Shown: positions 33,684-46,321 of the stretch, one piece after another
Layout: each line of letters begins with the position of its first letter
How positions within the stretch are numbered: position 1 is the first letter of the stretch
From: Tubiluchus corallicola
Taxonomy: Eukaryota; Priapulida; Priapulimorpha; Priapulimorphida; Tubiluchidae
DNA: 64,000 nucleotides
Direction of reading: 5' to 3'
NCBI GenBank assembly: GCA_030141605.1
Contig: JAQGDQ010000104.1
Location: 534,001-598,000, forward strand
Made by a program: the position numbers and the translations under genes
Notes under the pieces: generated by a model
Told to the model about the DNA's origin: nothing
Databases searched by the model: none
Seen by the model: only the letters and a program-made list of their open reading frames with translations

Positions 33684-35102
33684 AACGTGATATTATTCGG
33701 CAGTCAAGAAGATGGCATAAAAATCTAAGAGCGACAGAATTTCTACAGAAACATTCTTGAAACAATTCGCGCAAAAAAGCGACGAATACGACAAGCAATA
33801 AGGGAAATCGACTCAGATCGTTAAAACGCACACTAAACGGCGAGGATTTCTACGTTCCCATCACTGACTATCTGAGTGATACCGCGTGACATACGTGGTC
33901 TGCAGCAGCCAGCTGTTAGGTTGTTGCTTTCAAAGTGGTGGTTAGTGAGCGAGTCTTATTCGTCACGTTTGTGACGATGATGATACCACACGAAGAGATT
34001 CATAATCCATTAGGATGTCTCTAGATATTGATTATTAAAAGCATCGGCGTCGATTGATCAGGACAGCTGTTTAGCATTTTGACAACCATAACCGATGGTA
34101 ACAGTGAGCACGTTGTAAGATGAGTTGACGTCTTTTATCATTTTTCGCGCTTTGCACATTTAATCGTATCAGCCTTGGTTTAATTTGATTTATAATTTAA
34201 CTTATAGAAAAACATGAAATACAGTCACAGAGCTTAATAATGGCAACGATTGAAGTTGTTCACATATATGGCATGGCAAACTTCATAAATGGCTAAACTC
34301 TTTTCAGTTTTTGGATTCTGTTGGTAATATCTAAATTTACGTATTCGTACATCCACATGTCATTGCATACTGGATGAATGGTGTTAGCTTACATGCGTCA
34401 AACATGCTCTGACTGCTCCTAAACTTGGTACTTATTTTATGATCAGCTTCAGTGTAATAGGTTAAACTATAGAATAGTCATATAGCCTGCCCATCATGCT
34501 GAGAATTTTCAGAATAGACAGCTTTAGAATAACTGAGATTCAAGTTTGAATGACAAAGTCTCCAAATTGGCACAGGTGTGTTAGATTTAGATATGTATAG
34601 ACTCCCCCAAAAGAAATAGCTGGAGACAGTGTTCCAGTTAAAAAGTTAAAACCACATAAAAATATTTTTTCTGGCTCTCACAGTCACCCATCAAATTAGT
34701 AATCAGATCCAATGCAGCTTAACTTTTGTAGCTACTACAATTGCTCAGTTATTCTCCTCACCACAGTACAAAAAGCTGGAAATCTTACACAGCATTTTGT
34801 TTAAGAGAGCAAAAACGAGCTAGTAGCTGACAAAATTTTTGAAATTTGACTATTTTCCATTTTTGAATGCCAAAATTTTGACTAGTTTCCAATTTTTGGT
34901 AATTGTGGACTATGCGGTCTGTGCTGTCGTGACATACCCCAGGTTGAGAACTTCTGCATTTCACAGACTTGTCCAGGTTTACCATTATGTGTTCCAAGTA
35001 AAAAACTGTTCATGTGTACGTGGTTTTTCAGGTTTAATTTAGCAATGTGATACTGACGTGCTTTTTTCTGTGTTGCCTAGCAAACACAAAATACATTGAG
35101 AC
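33684..35102. other. Divergent intergenic region between NUP62 and the Eph-like gene
   Basis: The two genes are head to head, 1.4 kb apart, so this interval should contain both promoters. The NUP62-proximal 300 bp are noticeably richer in CG dinucleotides (for example gcgacgaatacgacaag). No TATA box could be assigned with confidence. Confidence 0.45.
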
Positions 35103-36600
35103 ATGTTCTTTTCTTTGAGTTCTTCCAAGATGTGGTGGTGCATAATTCTGTTTAGCTTGGCAATTTACCCTGGTTTTATTTTTGCCGTTGAATATGGTAA
35201 GTCGTTAATCTTTGTATATGATTAACTGTGCTTTTCTTCTGGACATCAGTAAACTATATAATGATGGAATAAACCCATAACTCATTAAATCGTTTAATCC
35301 TAACACTGTTAATTAAAGATACGAAAAGTGACAAAATTGGAACCAGGCACCCTTGTGTTACAAACTTGAAACAGCTTTGGTTGCTGGACACAGTCGTGTG
35401 CGATCAGTGTCTGTTCTGAGTCAAACCTGATGACTTGCCAATTTTTATAGCATTTGAAAATATTTGTTTACTCACAGTAAGATAATTAATAACCAATTTT
35501 GATTATTTTTTTTCATTTAATTTTAAACCTCTTCAATACTTGTCTATGTCTCTAGCTCTACTATCTCTTTAAACACCTACAAACTCTGCAAAACAATTTA
35601 TCAAGCATTGGGTTTATTTCATTGTATTTATAATTCACGTAATTTATAATAGTGCAATTGAAATTCTATGTACAATTAAATGTTAAATTAATTTTGTTTT
35701 GTGATGACTTCTTAAAACTGTTCCATTGATTTAGTAATACTGCAATTGTGTGTTTCAAATAAACTCTTGAAAAACCACATTCTGGGATACCATATTTTGG
35801 AGAATCGTGTGAAATTTCACAAGTGGAGATATAGGATCATAGGAGTCACCCACCAGAACCTAAATTGCTGTCTTTGTTTAGATATTAGGACCTAATCTTG
35901 TCCCATTACGCACATGAAGTAACCTTTCTTGGAATGCTAGATACTTTGAATGGGGCGAATAATAGGAAAAACAATGAGCTGCTGCCAGTAATATGGGGTG
36001 ATAACCTGCAGGTGATATCCCCCCCCCAGAAATTGATAAAAAAATCTGTAAGCGATGAGAGTAATAACAGTCATATCTTACATGAAATCAGTGTTGTGTA
36101 AGATGGCAAACTCATTTACTGAATATTAGGATTTTAATCATTTTTAGACCATCCAGACTCTAAAAGTGGTCAAACAGACATCACCATTATCACCAGTGTA
36201 AGCCATTTTGAGCTACAGAATGTTATGTATTATATTTTGTATCATTTTTGAACAATTTCATTACTAATATGTTACATACTGACTGCAGCTTAATATGAAT
36301 GGTTAGCTTTATGACATGTTTTACATGTGTACATGATTTAGGAACGCTACTTGATACTGCTGCTAGCTTTTCTAAATGGACATTGTATGATAAGGATGGA
36401 GACGGCATTGGCGTGAGTACTTTAATTTATGTATTCGTGTTTGTTAGTTTTTGGGTTCCATAATGTTTGCATTTTATTTTGCTTGCCCATGGGCACTAGG
36501 CAGTGTCTTTGAATTTTAGTTTAAATTTTATTTATTTATAATTGTTTTATAATTGTGGCTGTAAAAAACAGAATATATATATATACTATTTAAAGTGATT

Positions 36601-36641
<41 letters not shown>

Positions 36642-36967
36642 AAACCTTGAATGCTTTTTATAGTCTCTTAATGATCATTTATTGATTTCAGGTATTTTGT
36701 TTTACTTTCCCCCTTAAATAATAATTGCAAGACTATAGAAGGCATTGAACACTGAACATTTATGTGAAAGATTGCAAGTCTCAGGAGACCGCGCCATATT
36801 TTCAGTAAACTTTTGACTTGCATATACATTAGTGCTAAGCCTAGTCTTCGAGCAAGCTACCCTTATAGCACTGTTAATGTCATACATAGTCCTTAGCTGG
36901 GAGTTATCCGTTATCTGGTTTCATAGGTGGCTTGCTGCTCTTTCACATGTGTCTCTCTCTCATGCAT

Positions 36968-37064
<97 letters not shown>

Positions 37065-40000
37065 CTCTCTCTCTCTCTCGTTCTTTTCTTTCTTTCTAAT
37101 TATGACTATTTTTCTCGCGAGAATTTCCCCTTGTAACTGTGCTAACATGTAATAAACAAACAGTAAAACAGGCTTACAGGACTGCGGAAACGTTTACAAG
37201 AGATAAACATGTGGTAAAAAACATTTTGTCAGAATAACATCATGAATGGGAATGCAGGATGCAGACTGTATCTGTCTTTTTATGGCAACTATTTTTAAAA
37301 GATTTTTTAGTAGGAAACACTTCCTGTTGTGTGCATACACAACGTAATTTTGCTGACCCGAAAATTTGTTGCTTGCACGTGGTGAAAGGCAGGGCTAATA
37401 TTCTGAGCCTGGGCATTAACACATGATACATATTTATATTACTTCATTGGAAAAGTTTGTTTCAAACGTTTCTGTCATTAAGGTATAATAAGCTGCTCGG
37501 TTTTATAGCATTGAACAACCATAAATGCTAAACATTCTTCTGTAGGCTGTTCAGTATGAGAATTACATGTTAACAACACAGACACATTTGTAAACTTATT
37601 CTAGAATGAGACTGTGTTTAAAGCCAGTTATACGTGCTAAAGCATTGCACTTTTAGTTAACAAGCAGTTTAAACACATTGGTAAAAAAGCACTGTGTGCT
37701 TTCTTAAATATATTTATAGACTGATAGATTGTATGACACTTTTCCTGTATGGCAGCTACTCATCCATTTACTATCCAGGTTCAGTATCTGACCGTGGTTG
37801 ACAAAAGAATGCCTTGACTAGTCAGCTGTTCTCCTGCTCCCAAACTATAGCCTCATTTATTTGCATAATTTTCTAATCTACTTTAAATTGTAACAAATAA
37901 AATGCTCTTCTTAATTTTTAGTGGGACGCTGATGAGACCACAAAAAGTTTTCTCACTCGAAGCTTATACCATAGAGGTCAGATGAATTGGCTGATTTCGC
38001 CTTACATAGACCTGCATGGTGTTGGGATGGTTGACCTGCATTTAACAGTGAACTTTACTTCATGTCATTTTGACAAGTTACTGTTTGACAATTGCCGAAT
38101 GTCTCAAACTGTTAAACTCTTGAGTCAGAATCAGACGTCGTTCACCCTTCTCAAGAACCCGTCAACGCTGACCGACGATTTTGAAGCGGTAGCAGAAGTT
38201 CTCCCACACGACTATGATGAGGCCACGGAAGTTAACATTTACGATGTGGCGACTCCGATGGCGACAACCGGTATGTACGTCGCCTTAGTTGACTATGGCA
38301 CCTCCGTAACTTTGAGCAAGATTACGATCCGACACAAATATTGTAGCCATGAGATTCATAAGCTTGTCATATTTGAACAAAGTGTGCCATCTCTCGAACC
38401 GCACACGGGGCGGTGTGCAGACAATGCCGTATCTGCCGCACCTGTGCAACGCACTTGTAACAGTGAAGGCGATTGGTCGCCACTTCGAGAGGAATGCAAA
38501 TGCAGAAGTCGTTTCGTTGGTGTTGGAAATCGATGCATTGGTAAGACAACGACTGAGAAATGGTTGAGATTTTGTCTTAAAATACATTTAGAGATGACTT
38601 TAAATTTTGAAAAATGTTGCTTTGTCTCTGAACATTATTTGTGGATGTACCTGTGGTCCTCTTGCCCATTGCTAGGCCACTCCTTGTTACCTGCTACTCA
38701 ACTGCATGACCAAGTACTCAATTATGGCTGACAGTGCAAGCAGTCGGAGAGTCCTGTTCGAGCCATGTTCCAAACGAACAAACTTCTCTAGTTTTAGGTT
38801 TATTGAGTACTTGATCAGTAAGTAGAGGATGACCACCTGTCTTCATTGTATGCTGAGGTTATGAATACAGACCCAATACCATCTATCCTTAAGCAGTTAT
38901 GTATGGCACCATTACTTTTCTTTTTCTCTTTTGCACTCATCCACCCATATACCAACAGGAGCTGAATAGTGCATAACTGCATGAACAAGCTCTTTTTACC
39001 CTAACTAAACTACCCTTAAATCTCCAAAATATGAGTTTGCAAACTTTACTTTTGTCACAGTGGTAAATAAAGGCAGCAGAGTTTGTAAAAACTAAGAATT
39101 TGTTCTGGGTAGTACATGTATTTTTGTAGTTTGTAGAGCTTGTAATGAATTAAATATGACAAATCAAGGCAATAATCATTATATTCATTTATGAATGTAC
39201 ATGTATTTTTGTACTACATTGTAATACAAATGACAATTATAAATGGGCCACTGCATTACAAATGAATAACCCAATATACTATAACTATAACTATAACCCA
39301 AGGTTGACTGCAATATTATTTTTATATCTCTTTGTTAAAGATTTTTAGCATTTAATCTTTTGTAACTAACATAGTGCATATTACGCCGAACCTGAAGATA
39401 TCGTCCCTTATAACCGAAAGTCCCTTATATCCGAGTACCTTATATACGAAGATTTTTACATAGGAAAAACGTTACGAAAAATCGGGACCGGTATTTGTAG
39501 TCGCCTTATAAGTGAGTACCTTATACCCGATGTTGACTATAATATTATTTTTATATCTCTTTGTTAAAGATTTTTAGCATTTAATCTTCTGTAACTAACA
39601 TAGTGCAGATTAAAGCTGTGCATTCACCAAGCAAATTTGTCTTCATGGAGATTTTTGTTTTGCAAATTTTTTCTGTAATATCCAACTCTTGTTACAACAA
39701 AAAACGTCTAACCATTTTGTCATAATCAAATAAGAAACATCTGTCCACAAAACCCTATAACTATAACCTATACCAAATTGAATTAGAAAAGTCGGCTAAT
39801 TTTTATGTTTCTGATGTTGTTTTATATTCACTCTTCAATGAATTATTTACATGTATTTATTGCTAATAGTGATTGTCATTTCAGCTCAGAAGTGTACAGC
39901 GTCAACGTGCAAAAATGGCGCCACCTGTTCTGAGAATTCTGGAACTTTCGTTTGTCATTGCACTGAAGGATACACCGGACAGATGTGCGAGTCAGTATGT

Positions 40001-43000
40001 GAGTAACTGACATAATTTTTGCTGTGTAATTTTCTGTAGACTGCATTTTTAGAGCTCTTTTAGCTCGCTGTAGTTTTAACTTCTTCTGTTATAATGAAGG
40101 ATTTATATATGTAACGCAAAACGGTTAAATCCAACTCATCCTAATGTTTGTGTACATTGGTTTATCTTAATTATGCAAGCAACAAAGGCGAAGCTGATTT
40201 TGAGAAATAAAGTGTGTGGGTTCACAAACGCATGCATTGTACTACGAATGATACTTATTGGTGATGGGGAAAACAAATTCTTAAAATGAAAATAACAGTT
40301 AACGCCCACTTAAGCAAAGACATGGTTTTTATTCAGACAACGTATACTTTTATTTAGGTGGATTGCTGCATGAGTATGATCGTAACTGGTCAAAACGTTG
40401 TAGGTGCTGCTTGTGTCTGAATAAAAGCCATGTCTTTGCTTAAATGGGTGCTGGCTTTTATTCTCATTTGAATGGCATTTGTACATGCAGTGGGAGCTAT
40501 AAAAATTTTCTAGCTTTTTCTTACATTATACGTTGCAAAATTTTGTTAGATTTCAAGCAAGCTTTTTTTATTTGTTGCATTACATGTACTTTATTGGCAT
40601 ATGTTTGTACGTCAGTTCTTTATCTTGCTTTCCCTTTCTTTTCATTCTTGTTTCTCCTCTTTATGTTTCTTAAATCTGGAATGTTTGTACTGTGAAATCA
40701 AAAAACATAGTTTGATATTATTTAAGTTACTATGGTTGTAACTTGTTCCATCATATATGTCAAGCAAATACTTTAGTGTAATTACGTGGATGTATTTACA
40801 ATGTTTTACAGTAAACAGTGGACCCGATGAAATTTCTATCGTATTCGGTCACTCGAGTCGTGAAGGAGAATGCGTGTCCGAGGGTCAGCGGGTCAGTTTC
40901 CGCTGCATAGCGTCCGGCGGTTACGAGCCGATATCAATCGAGTGGTCTAGGGATCAACATGCACTGAATGTGGGAAACAAGGGCAATGTGGTAAAGCAGA
41001 CTGATGGAACTTACGTGAGTGGTAAGATTTTTTTAATTGATTCTTATCAGCTGCTAAAACGTGGCACCATTCCTGCTTTACTGTCCTGTGCCTCTAAACT
41101 TCTTTTTACATTTTGACTCGCCGAAACTGGGATTTGTCATTCACTGGGGCTTTCTAAATGATGATGTCCGTACCGAAAACCAGAAGTCGGTACATCAGCA
41201 AAAAGATATCCTCTAAAATGAGCCACTGAACCAGCAGAGGCATCTTATCCATGTTATGATGCATATACATCCTCCCTCTATGAGGTAAGTAGACGTAATC
41301 AGTATGTCGAGTATAAACACCTGGAGTGAGTATCGAACCTAGGCTGTAGCAAACTATTTAAATGAAACGTAGATGTAAGACTGCTCGAATATTCGCTCCA
41401 TGACAAAATTGCCAAGTGTTATCATCGCTTTCATATGTTCAAGATTACATTTAAATCTGAGCAAAATATAGTGTGTATCCCATAATTCTTCGGGCAGAAC
41501 TTTGGACCTACTGATTATCACGCTGTGGAAATGCACTAAAAGAGTCTTTAGAAGCAATATATGAACAAATATCGGAACATTTTTGACATGCTTCAACTCG
41601 TTACTAAATTTTGGGTTCTGTGTTTACTAACTCAGACGACTATTCCATTTATTTCTGTGCAGATGTGTTATGTACATACACATTTCCCTACCTGTTAAAT
41701 TTGGTCTTGCCACTTCTGTCTTCAGTCATGTGACCAGGCAGTTGGCCAGGTATGCAATTCAAGTTGATATGGCGTGAATGTTGTGAATTGATATCTATTG
41801 TTTTTTTGCAAGTTATAAGCGCCAAAACTCAGGGAGACCACATGTAAGTGTCTAATTATATTTATTGAACTGCTTTATACAATTAGGGGTATTTTGCTGT
41901 TTTTTTTTGTATAATTATAGACAAAAATCACGTAACATAATTAGGTAACTTACCTGTATCAAACTTGTGTTTTTCGCTAAAAACTTCATGCTGTAATTTG
42001 TTATTACAGATAAAATGACAATTGCTGCATATTAAACATATTTGGATGTTCTCGAGTTTAAATGTAGTACAGATGTAGCAAGAACCATTATTTCTCTTTC
42101 ACCGATACAGTTTTAAGCCGATTATTAGTTGCTACAGTCAGCTGTGTTGCAGTCGCTGTCACGTTTCTTACAGCTAATACTCCATGATTGTTTCAGTTAT
42201 GGAATCTCCGACGCTAACACTGTCGTCCCAGCATCATGGTTCAGTCATGACCTGTGAAGCCTACAACAGCTTCAACATCATGACTCCACTAGAAGCCAAT
42301 CAGACACTTCAAGTTTGTTGTGAGTTTTGCATGGTTAATTACTCTCTTATATTTACTGTGTTTCATTTTTTATGTTTATTGTTTTTATTCATACTCATCT
42401 ACTGGCTAGCAACTGATTCAGATATACAAGTCACAAAGTTCGTTTTTGTGCAGAATATTTAACTGACACAAATGATAAAATAAGTAAATTGGCGCAGTTA
42501 TAAGCTGTATGTACTTTCATAATGGAATCTGTTTATACCGTTTACCAAGGCTCTAGGTGAAACAAACACATTTAAGTTTCAGTTTCCTTTGCTGAACATA
42601 TTGCAATGATGCTGGGTATTCGCTGCCAAGGAGTCTGATTGGTCGCACATCTAGTCAATTTGTTTCTTAATATTTCGGATGCCATGTAATCCAGGTTCAA
42701 TGCCAGGTTGATGAAAAACTTTATAAAGACAGACAGAAATTTGTAGAATTGCCAGTAAATTTGTCCCGTGTGCATCATTTATTTTTATTGTTATTAGTAC
42801 TCTTTGTTGCTAAAATGTTACATACAATGTTTATTTATCCATATTTACATTAAAATTTGTATTTAAGCAGTTTTAAAAACTAATAAAAGCAATAATGTCG
42901 TATACTTGAAACCAAATTAAAACTATATACAAATGAATTGGAAATTTTACAAAATGCGCACAACATAATCCCGGTTATCATGCTAGTTGTGTCTACGGAA

Positions 43001-46000
43001 CAGGTGCAGTGATGGTAAAAACACCTGTCCATTCACCTGCTGAATCGACAAGACCATTCCATATCAGCAGTTTTACACGGGGTAGCAAAGCTGATATGCA
43101 AAGGCTTCATAATGGATCGAACTATCACATTATAGGGGTAGGGGGTGAAAATAAATGGTGTTTTACCGTCGTTACAATATGAAGCATTTACATGAAACAC
43201 GAGCTTTGTTGTCTGTACAGTGGAAGCACCAACAAAGCAATTTTTTTACTTTGAGAGAAGAAATTTCAAGTCTGAGCATATGCTGACTACTTTTTCTTTA
43301 ACTGTGTCTGTTAACTTTAGTTCTACTAAGGGATTTGATTTAAACAGCACCAGTGATACAATTGGACTTTGTTGGTGGGGGCAGGTCAGGAATTTGACCT
43401 CTGAACACTGCTGATGACTTTTTAATCTTTACATTTTAGAACAAAACAAATTGTATGACTCTCTAACCTTAAGCATGAATAATAAAAAATAGTGACATAT
43501 GGTAAATTGTGATTACTTAATATTATATTTATTCTTGTTCCAGTTGGCCCTAAAGAAACTGATGATATACACATCCAGCATAAAGTAATAGCTGACGGCA
43601 TCGAAGATTATGTACTTGTGCATTGCTCGCTGGCAAATGTGTTTTCGAATAGTTTCAAATTTGAATGGAAATTTAATAACAATGAACTGCCGGAATCAGC
43701 AAAACAGGTATGTCAGTAAACATCTGGGCCATCTAGATGGGTTTTGCCCTAATTTTGATGAGTTATGGATAGTATGAATAGTGTGTTGTACATTACATGA
43801 GTTTCTTTGACAGTTCGAATTGGGTAGATCTAATTCTATTGCTTTTCCCTGAAGAAAAAAATATAAAACACTATCTTAAACTGCTAATTTTATTCTGAGG
43901 TTTGAAATATTTTGACATAATTTACCTCTTTTTGCTTTTGTGCTAAGAGAGACGAAGGTCAGAGAAGCTTAGTTGAGATTTTGAAGTCGGAACTTGACAA
44001 GAGTATTATGAGCGGGAACACTGCAGATTTCTCCTGTGCCGTTAAGAATCTCAAGGTCGTCGGAGGAGAAACTGTCTCCCAGTATGCAACCTATGATAAA
44101 ACAGTAGTAGCAGACAGACATAAATCAGGTAATAATTGTTAATTAGCAGGTGAGTGTGGAGTTAGTGTAGTTGGTCTGAGTTTAGTTCTAGTGGGGGATT
44201 TGATTTAAACAGCTTCAACAATGCAATTTTTGAACTTTGTTGGTGGGGAGGGGGGAGGAATTTGATCTCTGAACACTGTTGATAACTTTTTAATCTTTAC
44301 GTTTTAGAGCAAAACAAATTGTGTGACTCACTCTCTAACCTTAAGCATGATTAATAAAAAAATAGTGACATATTGGTAAATTGTGGTTACTCAATTTTAT
44401 ATTTTTTCTATAAAATAGAACTACATGTAATCACACTTGTTTTTGCATAATTCTTTTCAACTGAAATTGTCTAAAATTATTGTCTTATAGCTTTGGCATT
44501 CACTGCCATAGTGACTAAACTTGTCATTTTGCAGTAGAATAGATTTTTACCTTGTCTGTATTTAAACAAAGGTAACATTTTAGTAAGAATGTAATGTAGA
44601 AGAATGGTCAGCTTATTGCTCAGCAGCCAAAGTTAAGCAATGCAGAGCCTCCTCTGTAAATGAATAGGTGCCTGCTTCTATACTTCATTCGTCTTATAGC
44701 CTGTAGCTGTTTACTTCTTTGAGGGAGAATGCTTAAGCCAAGACTACTTTTCTATTCAGTGCGACATTAATCTTTGATAACGAGCTAAGTTTTGCATGTG
44801 CCACATTAAATCCTGGATCTGGATCTCAACTTGCTGAGTGGTAAACTGTGTAAGAAAACAACACTTTGTTCTGCATATTGCAAAATTTTAAGCTAAGGTT
44901 CTAATTTATTGACCTTTGTTGCTTTGTAAGAAACCTCTACTTACCCTGTTTGCCTTCTTTTACTTTCTAAAAATGCGAACGGGATGATTTAAATACAAGA
45001 TGATGACACAAAATATAATTTAGTTTTTTTATATGTGTACATTTTATATGTCAAATCAAAGTGGGCCAAGCAACGATCCCTGAAGAATACCTTTTTTGTA
45101 TTCATCAGGTTTAGTGTTACGCTGTTCCCGTTTATTCATTTATTACTCTCAGATAGAAACTGAAAAGTTTGGGACTGCCTCACCCAGCTAGTGATTGATT
45201 GCTCTTGGTGGCTTCATTATTGTTCATTTGTTTATTATTTACAGACAAACGTTGGAAGGTTTGGGTTGCCGTGCTCGTGTGTGTTGTTGGTGTTGCACTT
45301 GGTATCATTCTCGTGGTTTACTTTGTGAGAAAGTAAGTGTTACTTTTGTTGTCGAGTCTTCACTGTCAAAGTTCAAAAGGGCTCACAGTCCAAATCTTAA
45401 CTGAGTTTGTTATTACCCAAGCCTGAGTACAAATACGAGTCTGTAAGTTTTATTGATAGCTAAGAAGTAACTACTAGATATACTCTTGGTGCAGCTTTAG
45501 TAGTTACTGAAAATCGTACATTTACTAAGCCATACCCCCTATCGAAGACGCGGTTCTTAATTATCATTGAAGCCTTAGTTCTTAGTAGAGCCATAGTTCT
45601 TACTGAAGGCTTAGCTTCTACTAAAGCCATGGCTTTTGCTGAAGCCATAGTTCCTATTAAAGCCACAATTATTACCGAAGCCTTAGCTCTTTCTGAAGCC
45701 ATAGCTTTGACTGAAACTGTAGTCCTTACTGATGTCATAGTTCTTACTGACACCATAGGTCTTATTGAAGCCAGAGTTATTACTGAAGCCATGTCTTACC
45801 AAAGTCACAGCTCTTACTAAAATCATAGATATAAAATTCAATAGAAGCCATGAATCTTACTACAGCCTCAGTTTTTATTTAACCCGTAGCTTTTACTGAA
45901 GTGACATCTTATAGTGAAGGTATAACTTTTACTGAAACTGCAGCTCTTATTGAGCCATTGTTCTTACTGAAGCCATGTAGCGCCTATTAAGTTGATAAAA

Positions 46001-46321
46001 ATGTCAAACAGACAAATTAAACATACTACCTACAACCAGGAGCTGATGAAAGTGTCACACAGACAAATTAAGAATACTACTTACAATCAGGAATTGACAA
46101 GTTGCAGAGATGATTTTACCATACTACTGTTGCATCGGAAAATTAAATGTCTTACTTGCAACCAGAACATGATGCAAAAAAACACCGCAGAGACAAATTA
46201 AGCATACTACTTGTAACCAGTATGTTAATTCTTACTTTGCTTCCACTTTCTTTTTTCTAGGAGCAGAAAGAAGATCTCGGATAAACCAGATGTGGAAACA
46301 GAGAACGTGCCACCAAGCTGA
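35103..46321 (+). CDS. Kinase-less Eph-type receptor: Eph LBD, sushi-like, EGF, two Ig, TM
   Basis: Exons: 35103-35196, 36342-36412, 37922-38540, 39885-39998, 40812-41021, 42197-42319, 43544-43707, 43948-44128, 45245-45332, 46261-46321. Phases agree; 1725 nt, 574 residues. Residues 1-30 are a signal peptide. The Eph-type ligand-binding domain starts at about 33 (GTLLDTAASFSKW, then MNWLISPYIDLHG, FTSCHF, GMYVALVDYGTSVTLSKITI, KYC). Next comes the Eph sushi-like module (GRCADNA, TCNSEGDWSPLREECKC). Residues 262-299 are an EGF domain with six Cys. Two Ig domains have Cys-Trp-Cys cores (SFRC/IEWS/VMTCEAYN and VLVHC/FEWKF/ADFSCAV). The TM helix (WVAVLVCVVGVALGIILVVY) is followed by a tail ending NVPPS. 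The tail has no tyrosine and no kinase. Some canonical Eph LBD cysteines are absent. Start: first ATG after a stop; ATG at 35130 is an in-frame alternative. A ligand-binding, adhesion or decoy role is inference; the ligand is unknown. Confidence 0.85.
36597..36640. repeat. (TA)n microsatellite in intron 2 of the Eph-like gene
   Basis: About 19 TA units, preceded by a shorter TATA run near 36573. Confidence 0.9.
36969..37080. repeat. (CA)n followed by (CT)n microsatellite
   Basis: An almost perfect CA run of about 46 units, then about nine CT units. It lies in intron 2 of the Eph-like gene. The long frames it creates on both strands are not genes. Confidence 0.97.
39303..39613. repeat. 229-bp tandem duplication containing a MITE family 3 remnant
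   Basis: The block gttgactgcaatattattt... (39303-39384) recurs as gttgactataatattattt... (39532-39613), offset by exactly 229 bp. Between them lies a partial family 3 MITE (39388-39539) with the words cgtcccttataaccgaaag and ttatacccgatgttgac. It lies in intron 3 of the Eph-like gene. Confidence 0.75.
40284..40469. repeat. Long inverted repeat (hairpin), ~56-bp arms
   Basis: The left arm (40284-40340) contains cttaagcaaagacatgg and attcagaca. The right arm, reverse complemented, contains tttaagcaaagacatgg and attcagaca with few mismatches. The loop is about 75 bp. A fold-back MITE or a transcribed hairpin are both possible. It is in intron 4 of the Eph-like gene. Confidence 0.75.
43318..43530. 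repeat. Intronic duplicated block, copy 1 (just upstream of Ig2 exon)
   Basis: It matches 44182-44402 over about 215 bp, for example gggatttgatttaaacagc, gaactttgttggtgggg-like and ccttaagcatga words. Copy 1 ends 14 bp before the first Ig2 exon; copy 2 lies just after the second Ig2 exon. Confidence 0.8.
44182..44402. repeat. Intronic duplicated block, copy 2 (after Ig2 exons)
   Basis: Counterpart of 43318-43530. The offset is about 870 bp and the orientation is the same. No third Ig-like frame was recognised downstream of this copy. Confidence 0.8.
45480..45975. repeat. Degenerate 18-bp minisatellite in intron 9 of the Eph-like gene
   Basis: Many diverged copies of an 18-bp unit close to gaagccatagttcttact. 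The 3n period keeps frames open on both strands, yielding repetitive Ala/Thr/Val-rich translations without meaning. Confidence 0.75.
45990..46220. repeat. Four imperfect ~60-bp repeats
   Basis: The words acagacaaattaa, catactac and caaccag recur four times at about 60-bp spacing, directly before the last exon of the Eph-like gene. Confidence 0.6.

Noticed and set aside
36832-37152. Frames of 60-106 residues with long His/Thr or Cys/Val runs
   Set aside because: They are translations of the (CA)n/(CT)n microsatellite.
38708-38815. Second tRNA-like sequence with a B-box-like tgttcgagcc
   Set aside because: The putative A box is too close and the block is flanked by an inverted repeat (caagtactcaat), so the match may be accidental.
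45460-45820. Ala/Thr/Val-rich frames on both strands
   Set aside because: Caused by the 18-bp minisatellite in an intron.
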